From an uncultured Roseburia sp. (lineage in GTDB: Bacteria > Bacillota > Clostridia > Lachnospirales > Lachnospiraceae): a DNA stretch of 64,000 nucleotides. The DNA is taken from NCBI GenBank assembly GCA_947649645.1, contig CANSSP010000005.1, forward strand, positions 107,329 to 171,328, given 5' to 3'. Under the pieces are notes generated by a model. The model had not been told where the DNA came from, searched no databases, and was given only the letters and a program-made list of their open reading frames with translations. A program made the translations under genes and the position numbers. Position 1 is the first letter of the stretch; every line of letters starts with the position of its first letter. Positions 7,800 through 16,963 of the stretch are shown here, piece after piece.

Positions 7800-8540
7800 T
7801 TATTTGTTTTCTTCCGTTCCCGATGCACCTTCTGTCTTGTCACCGTCTCCGCTGCCCTCTGTTCCCGGTGTATCGCCGGTCGTATTGTCCTCTCCATCCG
7901 TTCCCGGTTTTTTGTCGGCCGCCACAAGCTCATTCATCTTCTGAACCAGCGCGCTGAACTTCTCCATCGTATCTTTGTCGATATATGACTGCTGATAAGA
8001 CGTCATACCTGCATACACCGCCGCAATTTTTTCAACAGTATCTTTATCCGCAAGTGTCAGATCATCCGGAGAAGGCAGCTTCGCGATCTGCTGTTTAAAT
8101 GCTTCCGCAAGCGCAAGTGCTTCCATGTATTCTGTATCCGCCACCTGGTATACGTCATCAATGGAATACCGGTTGCCGTTGATATACAGGTATTGTTTTG
8201 TGCCTTCATACTGTACATAATCGACAAATCCCGCCTCTGCCGTCGTGTTTCCGTTTGCCGATGTCGATTTTACAATCACATACTTGCCGACCAGGTTGTT
8301 TGCATTGCTGCTCTCGATTGTATTCTGCATATTGAGCATCGCTTCCATCTGTGAAAATGTCGCGAGCTGCGCCACATACTCTGTATTGCTGGTAGGCTCC
8401 AGCGGATCCTGGTACTGCATCTCCGCACACAACAACTGCAAAAACTGATCGTATCCCAGCTCATTCGTTTTTGGCGCCTTATCTTCATCCGAAGTAAGGT
8501 CAACCACTTTTCCGTTGTCAATCGGTTGAATTAATGCCAT
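7800..8540 (-). CDS. flgD: Flagellar hook cap protein FlgD, with atypical C-terminal region
   Basis: 246 residues. FlgD caps the growing hook. The N-terminal domain is well conserved: YDQFLQLLCAEMQYQDPLEP, then YVAQLATFSQMEAMLNM and NLVGKYVIV. The usual C-terminal Ig/tudor pair is not recognisable. After about residue 115 there is instead a helical segment (LADKDTVEKIAAVYAGMTSY, QQSYIDKDTMEKFSALV) resembling repeats found in Gram-positive surface proteins, and then a low-complexity tail rich in Gly, Thr, Asp and Glu. Its neighbours are fliK upstream and the TIGR02530 gene downstream. Confidence 0.92.
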   Translation of the reverse strand: MALIQPIDNGKVVDLTSDEDKAPKTNELGYDQFLQLLCAEMQYQDPLEPTSNTEYVAQLATFSQMEAMLNMQNTIESSNANNLVGKYVIVKSTSANGNTTAEAGFVDYVQYEGTKQYLYINGNRYSIDDVYQVADTEYMEALALAEAFKQQIAKLPSPDDLTLADKDTVEKIAAVYAGMTSYQQSYIDKDTMEKFSALVQKMNELVAADKKPGTDGEDNTTGDTPGTEGSGDGDKTEGASGTEENK

Positions 8541-8555
8541 AGATTTCTCCTTTCC

Positions 8556-10013
8556 CTACGCAGTAAAATCGACGGAGTTCCCCTGATCTGCCATCATCTG
8601 TGCCACAAGGCTCTCCTCCTCGGACATCACACCGCTCAGTCCGTCCAGATCGTCCAGACGAATCCTTCTTGTGCGCTTTGCCGCTTTCTCCTGCTCTTCT
8701 GCCTGTCTCTCGTCTCTCCCCGCATTTTGCTCTAAGTTGCGCTCAAACGCATGACTTGCAACCGTCACCTCAATCGCCTCTACTTTGACGCCTGCCTCAT
8801 TCATGCTCTCTCTGAGTTCCACGATCTGAGCTTCCAGGACCTCTTTTACCGTCTCGTTCTGTGCCATAATCCGCGCCGAGACATTTCCTTCCCGCGCACT
8901 CAGCTCGAGATACAATTTTCCGAGATGCTCCGGATTCAGCTGCATCTGAAGCGTCGTGACATCGTTTCCGGCATTTACTTTCGTAAACTCTGAAATCTGC
9001 CGTATAATACTGGCCACATCGACCTGATCTGGCACACCTGTTGCAGCATCCGGATCATATACAGTCAGTGTTTCTCCCATATTTTGTCCGAAAGCAGCAT
9101 CACTGATCTGTCCTGTCGGCTGATTGTAGTTCGCTGTACGCACCGGATTATGGCTTTCCTGTCCGGAAGCACTTTCTTTTTCGCTGCCCTGTCGCGTCTC
9201 ATTTTCCGGCACATCTTCTTTTACCTGTATTACATGTTCGTCTGTGTCTGCCTCTGCAGACTCATTTTTTTCCAGCACCTCTTCCGGATACTCTGCACTT
9301 CTGTCGGTTCCCTCTGCAACCACGCGCACCGTATCCTCCGGAAGCTCTTCATGTTCCGGTTCCGCAACAGCTTCTGCCGTCTCCGCGGAAAAAATTTCCT
9401 GAAATGCACCTTCTTCTGATATGGACACTTTCTGCACTTCGACAAGAGCCTTCAGCTCTTCCAACGTAATACCAAGCTCTTCCAGAAGCTCTCTGCCAAG
9501 AATCCCTGCCTCCTGTATCACTGTCGTAAATGCATCACTGCAGAGAAGATCACCGACATCACTGATTCCGGTCAGTTCTGCCGACAGTCCTGCCAGCTTC
9601 GCCGGATCCATCAGATCAATAAATGTCAGCCCCAGTGTCTCCATCGCTTCTTCAATCTGCTCCCCGGACACGCCGAGTTCTTCCTTTAAGACCTCCTTCA
9701 CATCCTCCGCATACTCTTCCAGCTTAGATGTGACCTGATCGTCCGTCTGGCTGACCGTAGTCTCTTTTTCGCGAATAGGGCTCTCCCTGTACTGATACCT
9801 GTCATAAGTATCAACTGATTCTGCCGGCTGCCGGCTGCCGGGATCTGCTGTCTGACTCTGTGCGGGCATTTTACTGCCGGCCCATCCGGTCATCCGGTTC
9901 ATCATCTGCGAAAAATCGTCTCTGGTATCTTTTGTCTTTGACGTATTTCCCGCCGCTGCAGCCGGTGCCTGTGGAAATAGCTTTTCAATTCTTGCAATAT
10001 CTGCTGCTCCCAC
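8556..10013 (-). CDS. fliK: Flagellar hook-length control protein FliK
   Basis: 485 residues, GTG start preceded by AAAGGAGG. FliK is the secreted ruler that sets hook length and switches export specificity. The C-terminal Flg_hook domain is clear at about residues 345-430 (QMQLNPEHLGKLYLELSARE, NVSARIMAQNETVKEVLE, LRESMNEAGVKVEAIEV). The long N-terminal region is acidic, poorly conserved and probably disordered, as expected of the ruler part. It stands between the MotE-like gene and flgD, the standard location. Confidence 0.9.
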   Translation of the reverse strand: MGAADIARIEKLFPQAPAAAAGNTSKTKDTRDDFSQMMNRMTGWAGSKMPAQSQTADPGSRQPAESVDTYDRYQYRESPIREKETTVSQTDDQVTSKLEEYAEDVKEVLKEELGVSGEQIEEAMETLGLTFIDLMDPAKLAGLSAELTGISDVGDLLCSDAFTTVIQEAGILGRELLEELGITLEELKALVEVQKVSISEEGAFQEIFSAETAEAVAEPEHEELPEDTVRVVAEGTDRSAEYPEEVLEKNESAEADTDEHVIQVKEDVPENETRQGSEKESASGQESHNPVRTANYNQPTGQISDAAFGQNMGETLTVYDPDAATGVPDQVDVASIIRQISEFTKVNAGNDVTTLQMQLNPEHLGKLYLELSAREGNVSARIMAQNETVKEVLEAQIVELRESMNEAGVKVEAIEVTVASHAFERNLEQNAGRDERQAEEQEKAAKRTRRIRLDDLDGLSGVMSEEESLVAQMMADQGNSVDFTA

Positions 10014-10048
10014 TCGCTGTTCCTCCTTTCTTTAAGGCTCTGCCTTTT

Positions 10049-10903
10049 TTATTTATATTCTGAAGGCTTTAGAATTTCCGTCACCTTTGCGGCGTTTTCG
10101 GAACTCATCTTGCCAAGAATATCCGCTCTGGACTGTGTATCCATGTTCTGAAGAATCTGCGCAACAAGATTCAGATTGTCTGTCATCGTATCAAAAATCG
10201 CTGCGGCTTCTTTTGCCTTCATGGACGTATAGGTATTAACATACCCCTGAAGCTTTTCATTTTCCGTCGTCTGCTCCACCACCTGACGATAAAGCACCTC
10301 CGCATTCGCGGGATCAATACTCTCGTAATATGCCTTATATTCTTCTATATCGGGCGCTGAATCGGAAAACACAACCTCCTCGTAGAACTTTTGCTTCTCG
10401 GCTTCAAAAGCAGCTTCTTCCTGTCGATAACGCGCAAGCTCGGCGGCCTGCGCCTCAAGCTCGGCGATGTGTTCCGCATCGGTGGATGATGCATTCTGCG
10501 CCTCCGCAAGCTGAATCTCCAGTTCTTTTATCTTTGCAATCGCATCTTCCAGTGAATCGTAAGCATACGCCGCGTCCTCCGTCGACACTTCCTCCACCAC
10601 ACCATCCGGAAGAATCCGGTTAACATAGGGAACATTCTTAAGTACAGGTCCCAGCACCGTAGACCCGAAACCGCCTACATCCCACTTAATCAGCAGAACG
10701 ATAATTCCAAGCCAGATCAGAATAATCATCACCGTCACAAAAAATACAACGATCTTACCGCCGATCGAAGTCTCTTCTTCAAGGTCGTCTGTCTCCGCCG
10801 CGGCTTTCGCCTCCCTGGCGGCTTTCTTTTCCGCTTTTTTTCGCTCTTTTTCTGCTTTTCTGGCGGCTTTTTTATCTAAAACCTCTTCCTTTTCTTCTTC
10901 CAT
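10049..10903 (-). CDS. MotE-like/YlxF flagellar membrane protein
   Basis: 284 residues. A strongly basic N-terminus (about residues 8-36, alternating Lys/Arg/Ala) precedes one transmembrane helix (about 50-72, IVVFFVTVMIILIWLGIIVL). An extracytoplasmic coiled coil follows (about 115-165), and the C-terminal MgtE-N-like segment reads AKEAAAIFDTMTDNLNLVAQ and ILGKMSSENAAKVTEIL. This layout and the place between fliJ and fliK match Bacillus YlxF and the MotE family. MotE acts in stator function in alpha-proteobacteria; the Firmicutes role is less certain. Confidence 0.8.
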   Translation of the reverse strand: MEEEKEEVLDKKAARKAEKERKKAEKKAAREAKAAAETDDLEEETSIGGKIVVFFVTVMIILIWLGIIVLLIKWDVGGFGSTVLGPVLKNVPYVNRILPDGVVEEVSTEDAAYAYDSLEDAIAKIKELEIQLAEAQNASSTDAEHIAELEAQAAELARYRQEEAAFEAEKQKFYEEVVFSDSAPDIEEYKAYYESIDPANAEVLYRQVVEQTTENEKLQGYVNTYTSMKAKEAAAIFDTMTDNLNLVAQILQNMDTQSRADILGKMSSENAAKVTEILKPSEYK

Positions 10904-10927
10904 ATATAACCTCCATGTGACTGTACG

Positions 10928-11368
10928 CTAATCCTCATGATAACTGTAGCTTACCAGCTCATCGATTTCTTTGCCTTCCGCCCGCTCCAATTCCTGCCGG
11001 AACTCTTCAAATGCTCTCTCCCGCAGTTTTTCATGCGTTTTCCGTTCCACCATCACCTGATTGAGCCGTTCTCTCGTCAGCTCTACATTCTTCTCTGCCG
11101 CATGGACGTTCATCAGCTGAATCCGCTGTCTGCCCTTCATAAAATCAATCGCCTTCCGGCACTCCCGGATGTCCTGTACACGGATCACCCCCTGAACAAG
11201 CTCTCTGGAATGCTGTTCATATCCGGCTCTGCGGATCATGATCTCCTGAAGCTTTTCCTGCTCTTCACGCAGTGCGGCGTTCGCCATCCCATAAGCAATC
11301 CTGGCCTGATTTTCCATTTTCATCTTGATGTCTAAAATATTCTGCATCCGATATGTAAATTTTGCCAT
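10928..11368 (-). CDS. fliJ: Flagellar export chaperone FliJ
   Basis: 146 residues, almost entirely helical and charged, as expected for the antiparallel coiled coil of FliJ. FliJ is the stalk-like subunit that connects the FliI ATPase ring with the FlhA gate. It begins FTYRMQNILDIKMKMENQAR, a typical FliJ N-terminus, and lies directly downstream of fliI. Length is normal. Confidence 0.9.
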   Translation of the reverse strand: MAKFTYRMQNILDIKMKMENQARIAYGMANAALREEQEKLQEIMIRRAGYEQHSRELVQGVIRVQDIRECRKAIDFMKGRQRIQLMNVHAAEKNVELTRERLNQVMVERKTHEKLRERAFEEFRQELERAEGKEIDELVSYSYHED

Positions 11369-11389
11369 CGTTTCTGCCTCTCTGCAGAT

Positions 11390-12700
11390 TTAATTCTCAA
11401 AAAGAGCCCGTAAAAGTCCGATCTCTTCGTCAAATTCAAACTTTTCATCCGTCCTCTGCATCAGAAATGCATTGACCATTTCAATCTTTCTGACTGCATA
11501 ATCGATCTCACGGTTTGAACCGCTCTTATACGCTCCGATATTGATCAGATCCTCGGCCTCATTATAAGTTGCAAGAACATTTTTCAGCTTCCCTGCAAGT
11601 TCCTTATGCTCGCTCGTTGCGATAGCGCTCATAACCCTCGAAATACTCTGCAGAATGTCGATTGCCGGATAATGATTTTTATGTCCCAGCTTACGGGACA
11701 ACATAATATGTCCGTCAAGAATACTGCGCGCCGTATCAGTAATCGGCTCGTTAAAATCATCACCATCCACAAGAACGGTATAGAGCCCCGTGATGGAACC
11801 CGTATGCGAAGTTCCGGCCCGCTCTAAAAGCTTCGGCATTTCAGAGTAAACACTTGGCGGGTATCCCCTTGTCACTGGAGGTTCCCCGGATGCCAGACCG
11901 ATTTCGCGCTGGGCCATGGAAAAACGTGTGAGCGAATCCATCATCAGGAGAACATCCTTCCCCTGATCCCTGAAGTATTCCGCAATGGCCGTTGCCGTCT
12001 TGGCCGCTTTGTTCCGGATCAGCGCCGGTTTATCCGAAGTCGCCACGACGACAACCGACCGGCGCATACCCTCCTCGCCCAGATCTCTCTCGATAAACTC
12101 TCTTACTTCACGCCCACGCTCACCGATCAGGGCAATAACATTGATATCAGCCCGTGTATTTCTCGCAAACATGCCCAGCAATGTACTTTTACCGACACCG
12201 GATCCGGCGAAAATACCGATACGCTGTCCCTTGCCAACCGTAATCAGTCCGTCCACTGCCTTAACTCCCAGCGGCAGAACTTCATCGATAATCTTCCTGC
12301 TCATCGGATCCGGAGGCTGCGCTTCCACGGGATACTCAAAACAAAGCTCTGGCGTATCGCCGTCAGTCGGCCTGCCGATCCCGTCCAGCGTATGTCCAAG
12401 CACCCCGTCCCCCACTAAAACAGACAATGGATGTCCCGTATTTTCCACGATACATCCAACACCGATTCCCTCTACATTCTCAAAAGGCATCAAAAGCAGA
12501 CGTTTATCACGAAAACCGACAACCTCCGCCATAACGGACAAATTTTTCTCTCTGTCCAGAACTATGCGACACAGATCGTTCAGTTTTGCATCCGGCCCCA
12601 CAGATTCAATTGTCAGTCCAACGATTTTTACAACTTTGCCCAGACCATTAAAATAAGTCTTTTCTGCAAGCTGCAGATACTTATCAAATTTGTGTTCCAT
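11390..12700 (-). CDS. fliI: Flagellum-specific ATPase FliI
   Basis: 436 residues. FliI powers export of flagellar subunits and is related to the F1 beta subunit. Walker A is GSGVGKST at residues 166-173, the Walker B region reads DVLLMMDSLTRFSMAQRE, and the type III ATPase signature PPSVYSEMPKLLERAG is complete. The C-terminal helical domain that binds FliJ is present (LINIGAYKSGSNREIDYAV). It sits between fliH and fliJ with short gaps, consistent with co-translation of the export complex. Confidence 0.97.
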   Translation of the reverse strand: MEHKFDKYLQLAEKTYFNGLGKVVKIVGLTIESVGPDAKLNDLCRIVLDREKNLSVMAEVVGFRDKRLLLMPFENVEGIGVGCIVENTGHPLSVLVGDGVLGHTLDGIGRPTDGDTPELCFEYPVEAQPPDPMSRKIIDEVLPLGVKAVDGLITVGKGQRIGIFAGSGVGKSTLLGMFARNTRADINVIALIGERGREVREFIERDLGEEGMRRSVVVVATSDKPALIRNKAAKTATAIAEYFRDQGKDVLLMMDSLTRFSMAQREIGLASGEPPVTRGYPPSVYSEMPKLLERAGTSHTGSITGLYTVLVDGDDFNEPITDTARSILDGHIMLSRKLGHKNHYPAIDILQSISRVMSAIATSEHKELAGKLKNVLATYNEAEDLINIGAYKSGSNREIDYAVRKIEMVNAFLMQRTDEKFEFDEEIGLLRALFEN

Positions 12701-12711
12701 ACTTTTCGTCC

Positions 12712-13506
12712 TTACGAGCTTAACGACCGGATATCCTTAATCAGATTCTCGAGCTGTACGTCCAGACTACAGTCAAACACGCCGGAATCCGTCTCAATCA
12801 CACATTCCTTTCCGTCCATCGCACCGTCTTCCAGAATTTCTATTTCTATATTATGTCCGACACGGTCCAGAATACCTTCTTTATTGTTTAAAAGAAACTG
12901 CGCATTTTCCGTTGAAACACGAATGCGAAACTTCTTTTCTCCTTCAATATTTAAAATTGCATCGTTGATCAGATGCATCAGAATCTCTTTTTTATTGTCA
13001 AACTGAATATGGAAAACCCGGCCAAACACCTCTAAAATAACGTCAACCAGCTCCCTTTCCATATGATCCTGCTTTTCCTTAAATTCGGCATCCAGCTTCC
13101 GGTTCTTCTCCCGAAACGTATCCGCCAGCTCGTCGCGTACTTTTTCAAACTCCTGGTCCGCGCGAATACGGCCCTCCTCATATCCCTGCGCCCTGGCAGC
13201 CTCTTCGATCCCGGCCGCCTGCTCCTGCGCCTGGCTTATCAGAAAATCCGCCTGCTCCTGCGCCTGCATAAGAATACGTTCCGCTTCTTCCTGCGCGAGT
13301 TCAACCGGATCCGGTCCTTCCTCTGCCTCTTCTGCGCTTTCGCCAATGATATCCGCCGGGAAATTGTCAGAATCCGCAAATCCGGCCAGCCCCGGCTGAA
13401 AACCATTGTTCCTTTCCAGCCGCTCCATCAGAATCGCGTTGGAATTGATTATCCGGGCATTGTCCGCCTCCGAACGGACAAGCCACTGTTTGTAAAGATT
13501 AGACAA
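12712..13506 (-). CDS. fliH: Flagellar export stator FliH
   Basis: 264 residues if translation starts at the TTG at 13506 (LSNLYKQWLVRSEADNARII, first residue Met). I prefer this over the longer ATG-type frame because a full GGAGGTGA lies eight bases upstream and the overlap with fliG shrinks to eight bases. FliH binds FliI and restrains its ATPase. A Glu/Ala/Gln-rich coiled coil fills about residues 80-170 and a FliH/V-ATPase E-like domain the C-terminus (LVDVILEVFGRVFHIQFDNK, LIKDIRSL). The gene follows fliG. Confidence 0.88.
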   Translation of the reverse strand: MSNLYKQWLVRSEADNARIINSNAILMERLERNNGFQPGLAGFADSDNFPADIIGESAEEAEEGPDPVELAQEEAERILMQAQEQADFLISQAQEQAAGIEEAARAQGYEEGRIRADQEFEKVRDELADTFREKNRKLDAEFKEKQDHMERELVDVILEVFGRVFHIQFDNKKEILMHLINDAILNIEGEKKFRIRVSTENAQFLLNNKEGILDRVGHNIEIEILEDGAMDGKECVIETDSGVFDCSLDVQLENLIKDIRSLSS

Positions 13507-14509
13507 TGATCTCGTCACCTCCGCCTCTGGAGATAACAATCTCACCCGCATCCTCCAGTTTACGGATGACGCTCACGATCTTCTGCTGTGCTTCCTCCAC
13601 ATCTTTCATACGTACCGGTCCCATAAACTCCATATCCTCTTTGATCATGGCAGCCAGACGCTTTGAAAGATTCTTAAAGATCACATTCTGAACTTCCTCA
13701 GCCGCACCTTTCAGGGCGATACCCAGATCGGCGTTGTCTACATCTCTGAGTACGCGCTGAATTGCACGGTCGTCCAGAAGGAGAATATCTTCGAACACAA
13801 ACATCTTCTTGCGGATCTCGTCTGCAAGCTCCGGCTCTTCGATCTCCAGTGATTCCATAATATGCTTCTCCGTCGACCGGTCTACTGTATTCAGGATATT
13901 CACAATGGCATCCACGCCGCCGACAATTGTATAATCCTGGTTGGCAAGAGAAGCCAGCTTGCGCTCAAGCACACGCTCCACCTCTTTGATGACATCCGGC
14001 GAAGTGCGGTCCATCATCGCAATACGCTTTGCCACATCCGCCTGTTTTTCCGGCGCAAGCGAACCAATCACCATCGCCGCCTGCGGTGATGTCAGATACG
14101 ACAAAATCATCGCAATCGTCTGCGGATGTTCTTCCTGAATAAAGTTCAGAAGCTGGCTTGGGTCTGTCTTGCGGACAAATTCGAACGGCCGGACCTGCAG
14201 GGAAGCCGTCAGCTTCGCAATGACCTCCTGTGCTTTTTCATCGCCAAGCGCCTTATCCAGAAGCTCTTTCGCATAACCGATACCGCCCTCGGCGATATAC
14301 TGCTGCGCAAGGCAGACCTGGTAAAATTCATTCAGCACATCCTCCTTCACCTGAGACGATACACTACGGGTATTTGCAATCTCAAGTGTCAGTTCCTCTA
14401 TCTCATCTTCTTTCAGATGCTTAAACACATCTGCCGAGCGCTCCGGTCCCAGGGCGATCAGTAAAATCGCCGCCTTCTGGACACCATTATATTCATCCGT
14501 CTTAGCCAT
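13499..14509 (-). CDS. fliG: Flagellar motor switch protein FliG
   Basis: 336 residues from the ATG at 14509, which has GGGAG just upstream; a GTG four codons earlier is possible. FliG links the MS ring to the C-ring and receives torque from MotA. The N-terminal domain (NGVQKAAILLIALGPERSAD), the central EHPQ motif (FIQEEHPQTIAMILSYL) and the C-terminal charged torque helix region (DDRAIQRVLRDVDNADLGIA) are all clear. It starts two bases after the fliF stop. Confidence 0.97.
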   Translation of the reverse strand: MAKTDEYNGVQKAAILLIALGPERSADVFKHLKEDEIEELTLEIANTRSVSSQVKEDVLNEFYQVCLAQQYIAEGGIGYAKELLDKALGDEKAQEVIAKLTASLQVRPFEFVRKTDPSQLLNFIQEEHPQTIAMILSYLTSPQAAMVIGSLAPEKQADVAKRIAMMDRTSPDVIKEVERVLERKLASLANQDYTIVGGVDAIVNILNTVDRSTEKHIMESLEIEEPELADEIRKKMFVFEDILLLDDRAIQRVLRDVDNADLGIALKGAAEEVQNVIFKNLSKRLAAMIKEDMEFMGPVRMKDVEEAQQKIVSVIRKLEDAGEIVISRGGGDEIIV

Positions 14510-14511
14510 AA

Positions 14512-16119
14512 CTACTCCCACTCCTCATTCAGCCAGTTGCGCAACAACGATGCGGCGGCCTCGGGGTTCTCATCTACAAACTTCTCGATCAGAAGCCTGG
14601 TCTCAGACTTCTCATTATACCCGATATCCTCCAGCGGATTATGCTCCTGTGTCTCCTTTGTCGACTCAAGCAGCGTCTCCACCGAAAGCTCCGGCTCCAT
14701 CTCCACAACTCTCTCTTTTCTCGTACTCCGGAATACGACATATCCAAGCAGAAGAAGAATCAGCACCGCAAGAATAATCTGCAGATAATCAGACAGCGAT
14801 CTCTCATTGGCAGAATATTTAAATACCGGTTCTTCAAACGCTATAATACTGATCCGTTCCACCGGAAAACCGGTCGCATTGGCAACCAGGGTATAATATT
14901 CCTGATCCACTTCGGTCATGACCGGCGCGCTGTTCGCAGCAACGTATTCTTCAAAGCTCATATTGCCGAGAGCACCGGAAGCCCTGAGAGTATCTTCATC
15001 ATAAATCACAAAATTCTTTGCCGTGAGCGAAATAGACGAGCTGTCATAGCGGATACTGCCGACTCCGCTGTCCGTCTCCGTGACCGTCTTATTATTCTGA
15101 TACCTTCTGGTACTGTCCGTAATGGATGATTCGGAATAATTGTTGTCGTCAATCACCTGCGTCGGTGTATCATCGTTTGTATCTGTACCCGGCACGCCGG
15201 CAAGTCCGCCCCGGCTCTCCTCTTCATAGTTGCTCTCTTCCTCGATCATACCGGTCGTCCTGCCCTCAGGCGCGGAATATTCGGTACTCGTCCGGTTTGT
15301 CTGGGCAAAATCCAGATCCAGATTCGGCGCTACCTCCACCTGATCGTAAAGCCCGGATGTGACAAGCACGTCTTTTACCCGGTTGCGGACAAGCGCCTCC
15401 ATCTTTGAGCGGTATGAAATCTGGGTACTCGCCATCCCCATTGTGGTGGAAGAATCACCGCCCGAGAAGAGAACATTTGAGTCCGAGTCCAGAATCATGA
15501 TCCTGTCCGTCGTCTCATTTCCAAGCTGTGTCGCTATGTATTTGGCGATTCCCAGGGCCTGCTCATCGTCCATTGTCTCCCTGAGGGTAAGTATCACGGA
15601 AGCAGAGGATTCCGCCTCTTTTGAAAGGATCGTTCCGTCGTCCGGCGCAAGTTCCAGTGTGACATAAGCGCTCTCGACATTGGACAGAACTGCAAGCTGG
15701 CTCGCAAAACGCTCTTCCAGATACCGCTTATAACGCTTTGCCTTGTCTGCCTCCGTAGAGCTGAAACCGCCCTCGAACACGTCTTCTATTCCAAATCCTT
15801 CTGTCGGAATGCCGCTTGTTCCAAGCAGGATCGAAGCGGAAGCCATATCCTTTTCATTCACAGTAAATGTAAGCCCATCCTGCGAAATGTCATACGAAAT
15901 CTTTTCGTCATCAAGAAGTTTTTTCACTTCTCCGGCTTCCTTCGCGCTCTCACACTGAATGAGCTGCGTCATCTCCGGTCTGCCCACAACGGCCGCCAGT
16001 ATCACCAATGCAAGTATGATCGTCGCCGCAATGCTCAGCAAAAGCGCTTTTTGTTTTGTATTAAACTTCTTCCACCATTCTAAAACCTGATCTAAAACTT
16101 TCTGCAATTGTTCCGGCAT
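14512..16119 (-). CDS. fliF: Flagellar MS-ring protein FliF
   Basis: 535 residues, normal. FliF forms the membrane MS ring on which the basal body is built. There are two membrane helices, near residues 24-44 (ALLLSIAATIILALVILAAV) and near residues 440-460 (LQIILAVLILLLLGYVVF). Ring-building motifs lie between them (VNEKDMASASILLGTSGIPT, YKRYLEERFASQLAVLSNVE). The C-terminal cytoplasmic tail ends DENPEAAASLLRNWLNEEWE, the FliG-binding segment. It lies between fliE and fliG. Confidence 0.97.
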   Translation of the reverse strand: MPEQLQKVLDQVLEWWKKFNTKQKALLLSIAATIILALVILAAVVGRPEMTQLIQCESAKEAGEVKKLLDDEKISYDISQDGLTFTVNEKDMASASILLGTSGIPTEGFGIEDVFEGGFSSTEADKAKRYKRYLEERFASQLAVLSNVESAYVTLELAPDDGTILSKEAESSASVILTLRETMDDEQALGIAKYIATQLGNETTDRIMILDSDSNVLFSGGDSSTTMGMASTQISYRSKMEALVRNRVKDVLVTSGLYDQVEVAPNLDLDFAQTNRTSTEYSAPEGRTTGMIEEESNYEEESRGGLAGVPGTDTNDDTPTQVIDDNNYSESSITDSTRRYQNNKTVTETDSGVGSIRYDSSSISLTAKNFVIYDEDTLRASGALGNMSFEEYVAANSAPVMTEVDQEYYTLVANATGFPVERISIIAFEEPVFKYSANERSLSDYLQIILAVLILLLLGYVVFRSTRKERVVEMEPELSVETLLESTKETQEHNPLEDIGYNEKSETRLLIEKFVDENPEAAASLLRNWLNEEWE

Positions 16120-16138
16120 TGTTCGTCAACTCCGTTCA

Positions 16139-16450
16139 TTAAATCTGCATATTCATGATTTCTTTGTAAGCGTCAATCAGTTTATCCCGCACCGCCGTGG
16201 TATACTGGATCGCCGCAAGTGCCTTCTGTTCCGCTATCTGCATATCATGCGGATTTTCCGCCTGTCCGAGCGCAAACGTAATCTTTGCGGACTGTGCATC
16301 GTTCTGCAGCGCATTCGTCTCCGTAAGCAGATTCATCGCAGCCGAGAGTACCGAATCAAAACTGTCTCCTGTCTCTTTCTGCGGACGCATATCTCTGGTG
16401 GCATCTGCGTATTCCGCAGACGCAATCCCTGTCAATGACGATATATCCAT
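16139..16450 (-). CDS. fliE: Flagellar hook-basal body protein FliE
   Basis: 103 residues. FliE connects the MS ring to the rod. The family C-terminus is clear: AEQKALAAIQYTTAVRDKLI followed by YKEIMNMQI. The N-terminal part is helical and poorly conserved, as usual. It lies between flgC and fliF, the standard position. Confidence 0.93.
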   Translation of the reverse strand: MDISSLTGIASAEYADATRDMRPQKETGDSFDSVLSAAMNLLTETNALQNDAQSAKITFALGQAENPHDMQIAEQKALAAIQYTTAVRDKLIDAYKEIMNMQI

Positions 16451-16512
16451 TTTCCTCTCCTCTTTCCGCCGTCCATATCGTATTCAAACCCGATATTTTA
16501 TGCCACGATTTC

Positions 16513-16953
16513 TTACTTGCCGATCTGTAAAGCCGACTGTACCATGCTCTTCGTCGCGTTAAAGGCCGTTGTATTCGCCTCGTAGGCACGCGTCGCGTCG
16601 ATCAGATTTGTCATCTCTGTCACCGTATTGACATTCGGATACAGTACATAACCGTTTTCATCTGCATCCGGATGCGCGGGATCATACTTCATAATAAAAT
16701 CCGTCTCGGTATCCTCCCGCAGGGAAGTCACTTTTACCCCGTTTCCGACCCACTTCGCTCTCGCCGACTGATAATAATTGCTGAACGGCGTGAGCTTTCG
16801 CTCCCCGAATGTCACAATCTTTCTGCGATAAGGCTCGTTGTCCTCCGTCCTGGTCGTATTGATATTGGCAATGTTCTGCGCAATCGTGTCAATGCGGAAA
16901 CGCTCCGCCGTCATTCCCGAACCGCTGATGTCAAACGCCTGAAATAATCCCAT
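16513..16953 (-). CDS. flgC: Flagellar proximal rod protein FlgC
   Basis: 146 residues. FlgC is a proximal rod subunit. It has the rod-family N-terminal motif FDISGSGMTAERFRIDTIAQ followed by NIANINTT, the internal YVLYPNVNTVTEMTNLIDAT, and the C-terminal helix TRAYEANTTAFNATKSMVQS. It begins ten bases after flgB and completes the flgB-flgC-fliE block that opens the operon. Confidence 0.96.
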   Translation of the reverse strand: MGLFQAFDISGSGMTAERFRIDTIAQNIANINTTRTEDNEPYRRKIVTFGERKLTPFSNYYQSARAKWVGNGVKVTSLREDTETDFIMKYDPAHPDADENGYVLYPNVNTVTEMTNLIDATRAYEANTTAFNATKSMVQSALQIGK

Positions 16954-16963
16954 ATATTACCTC

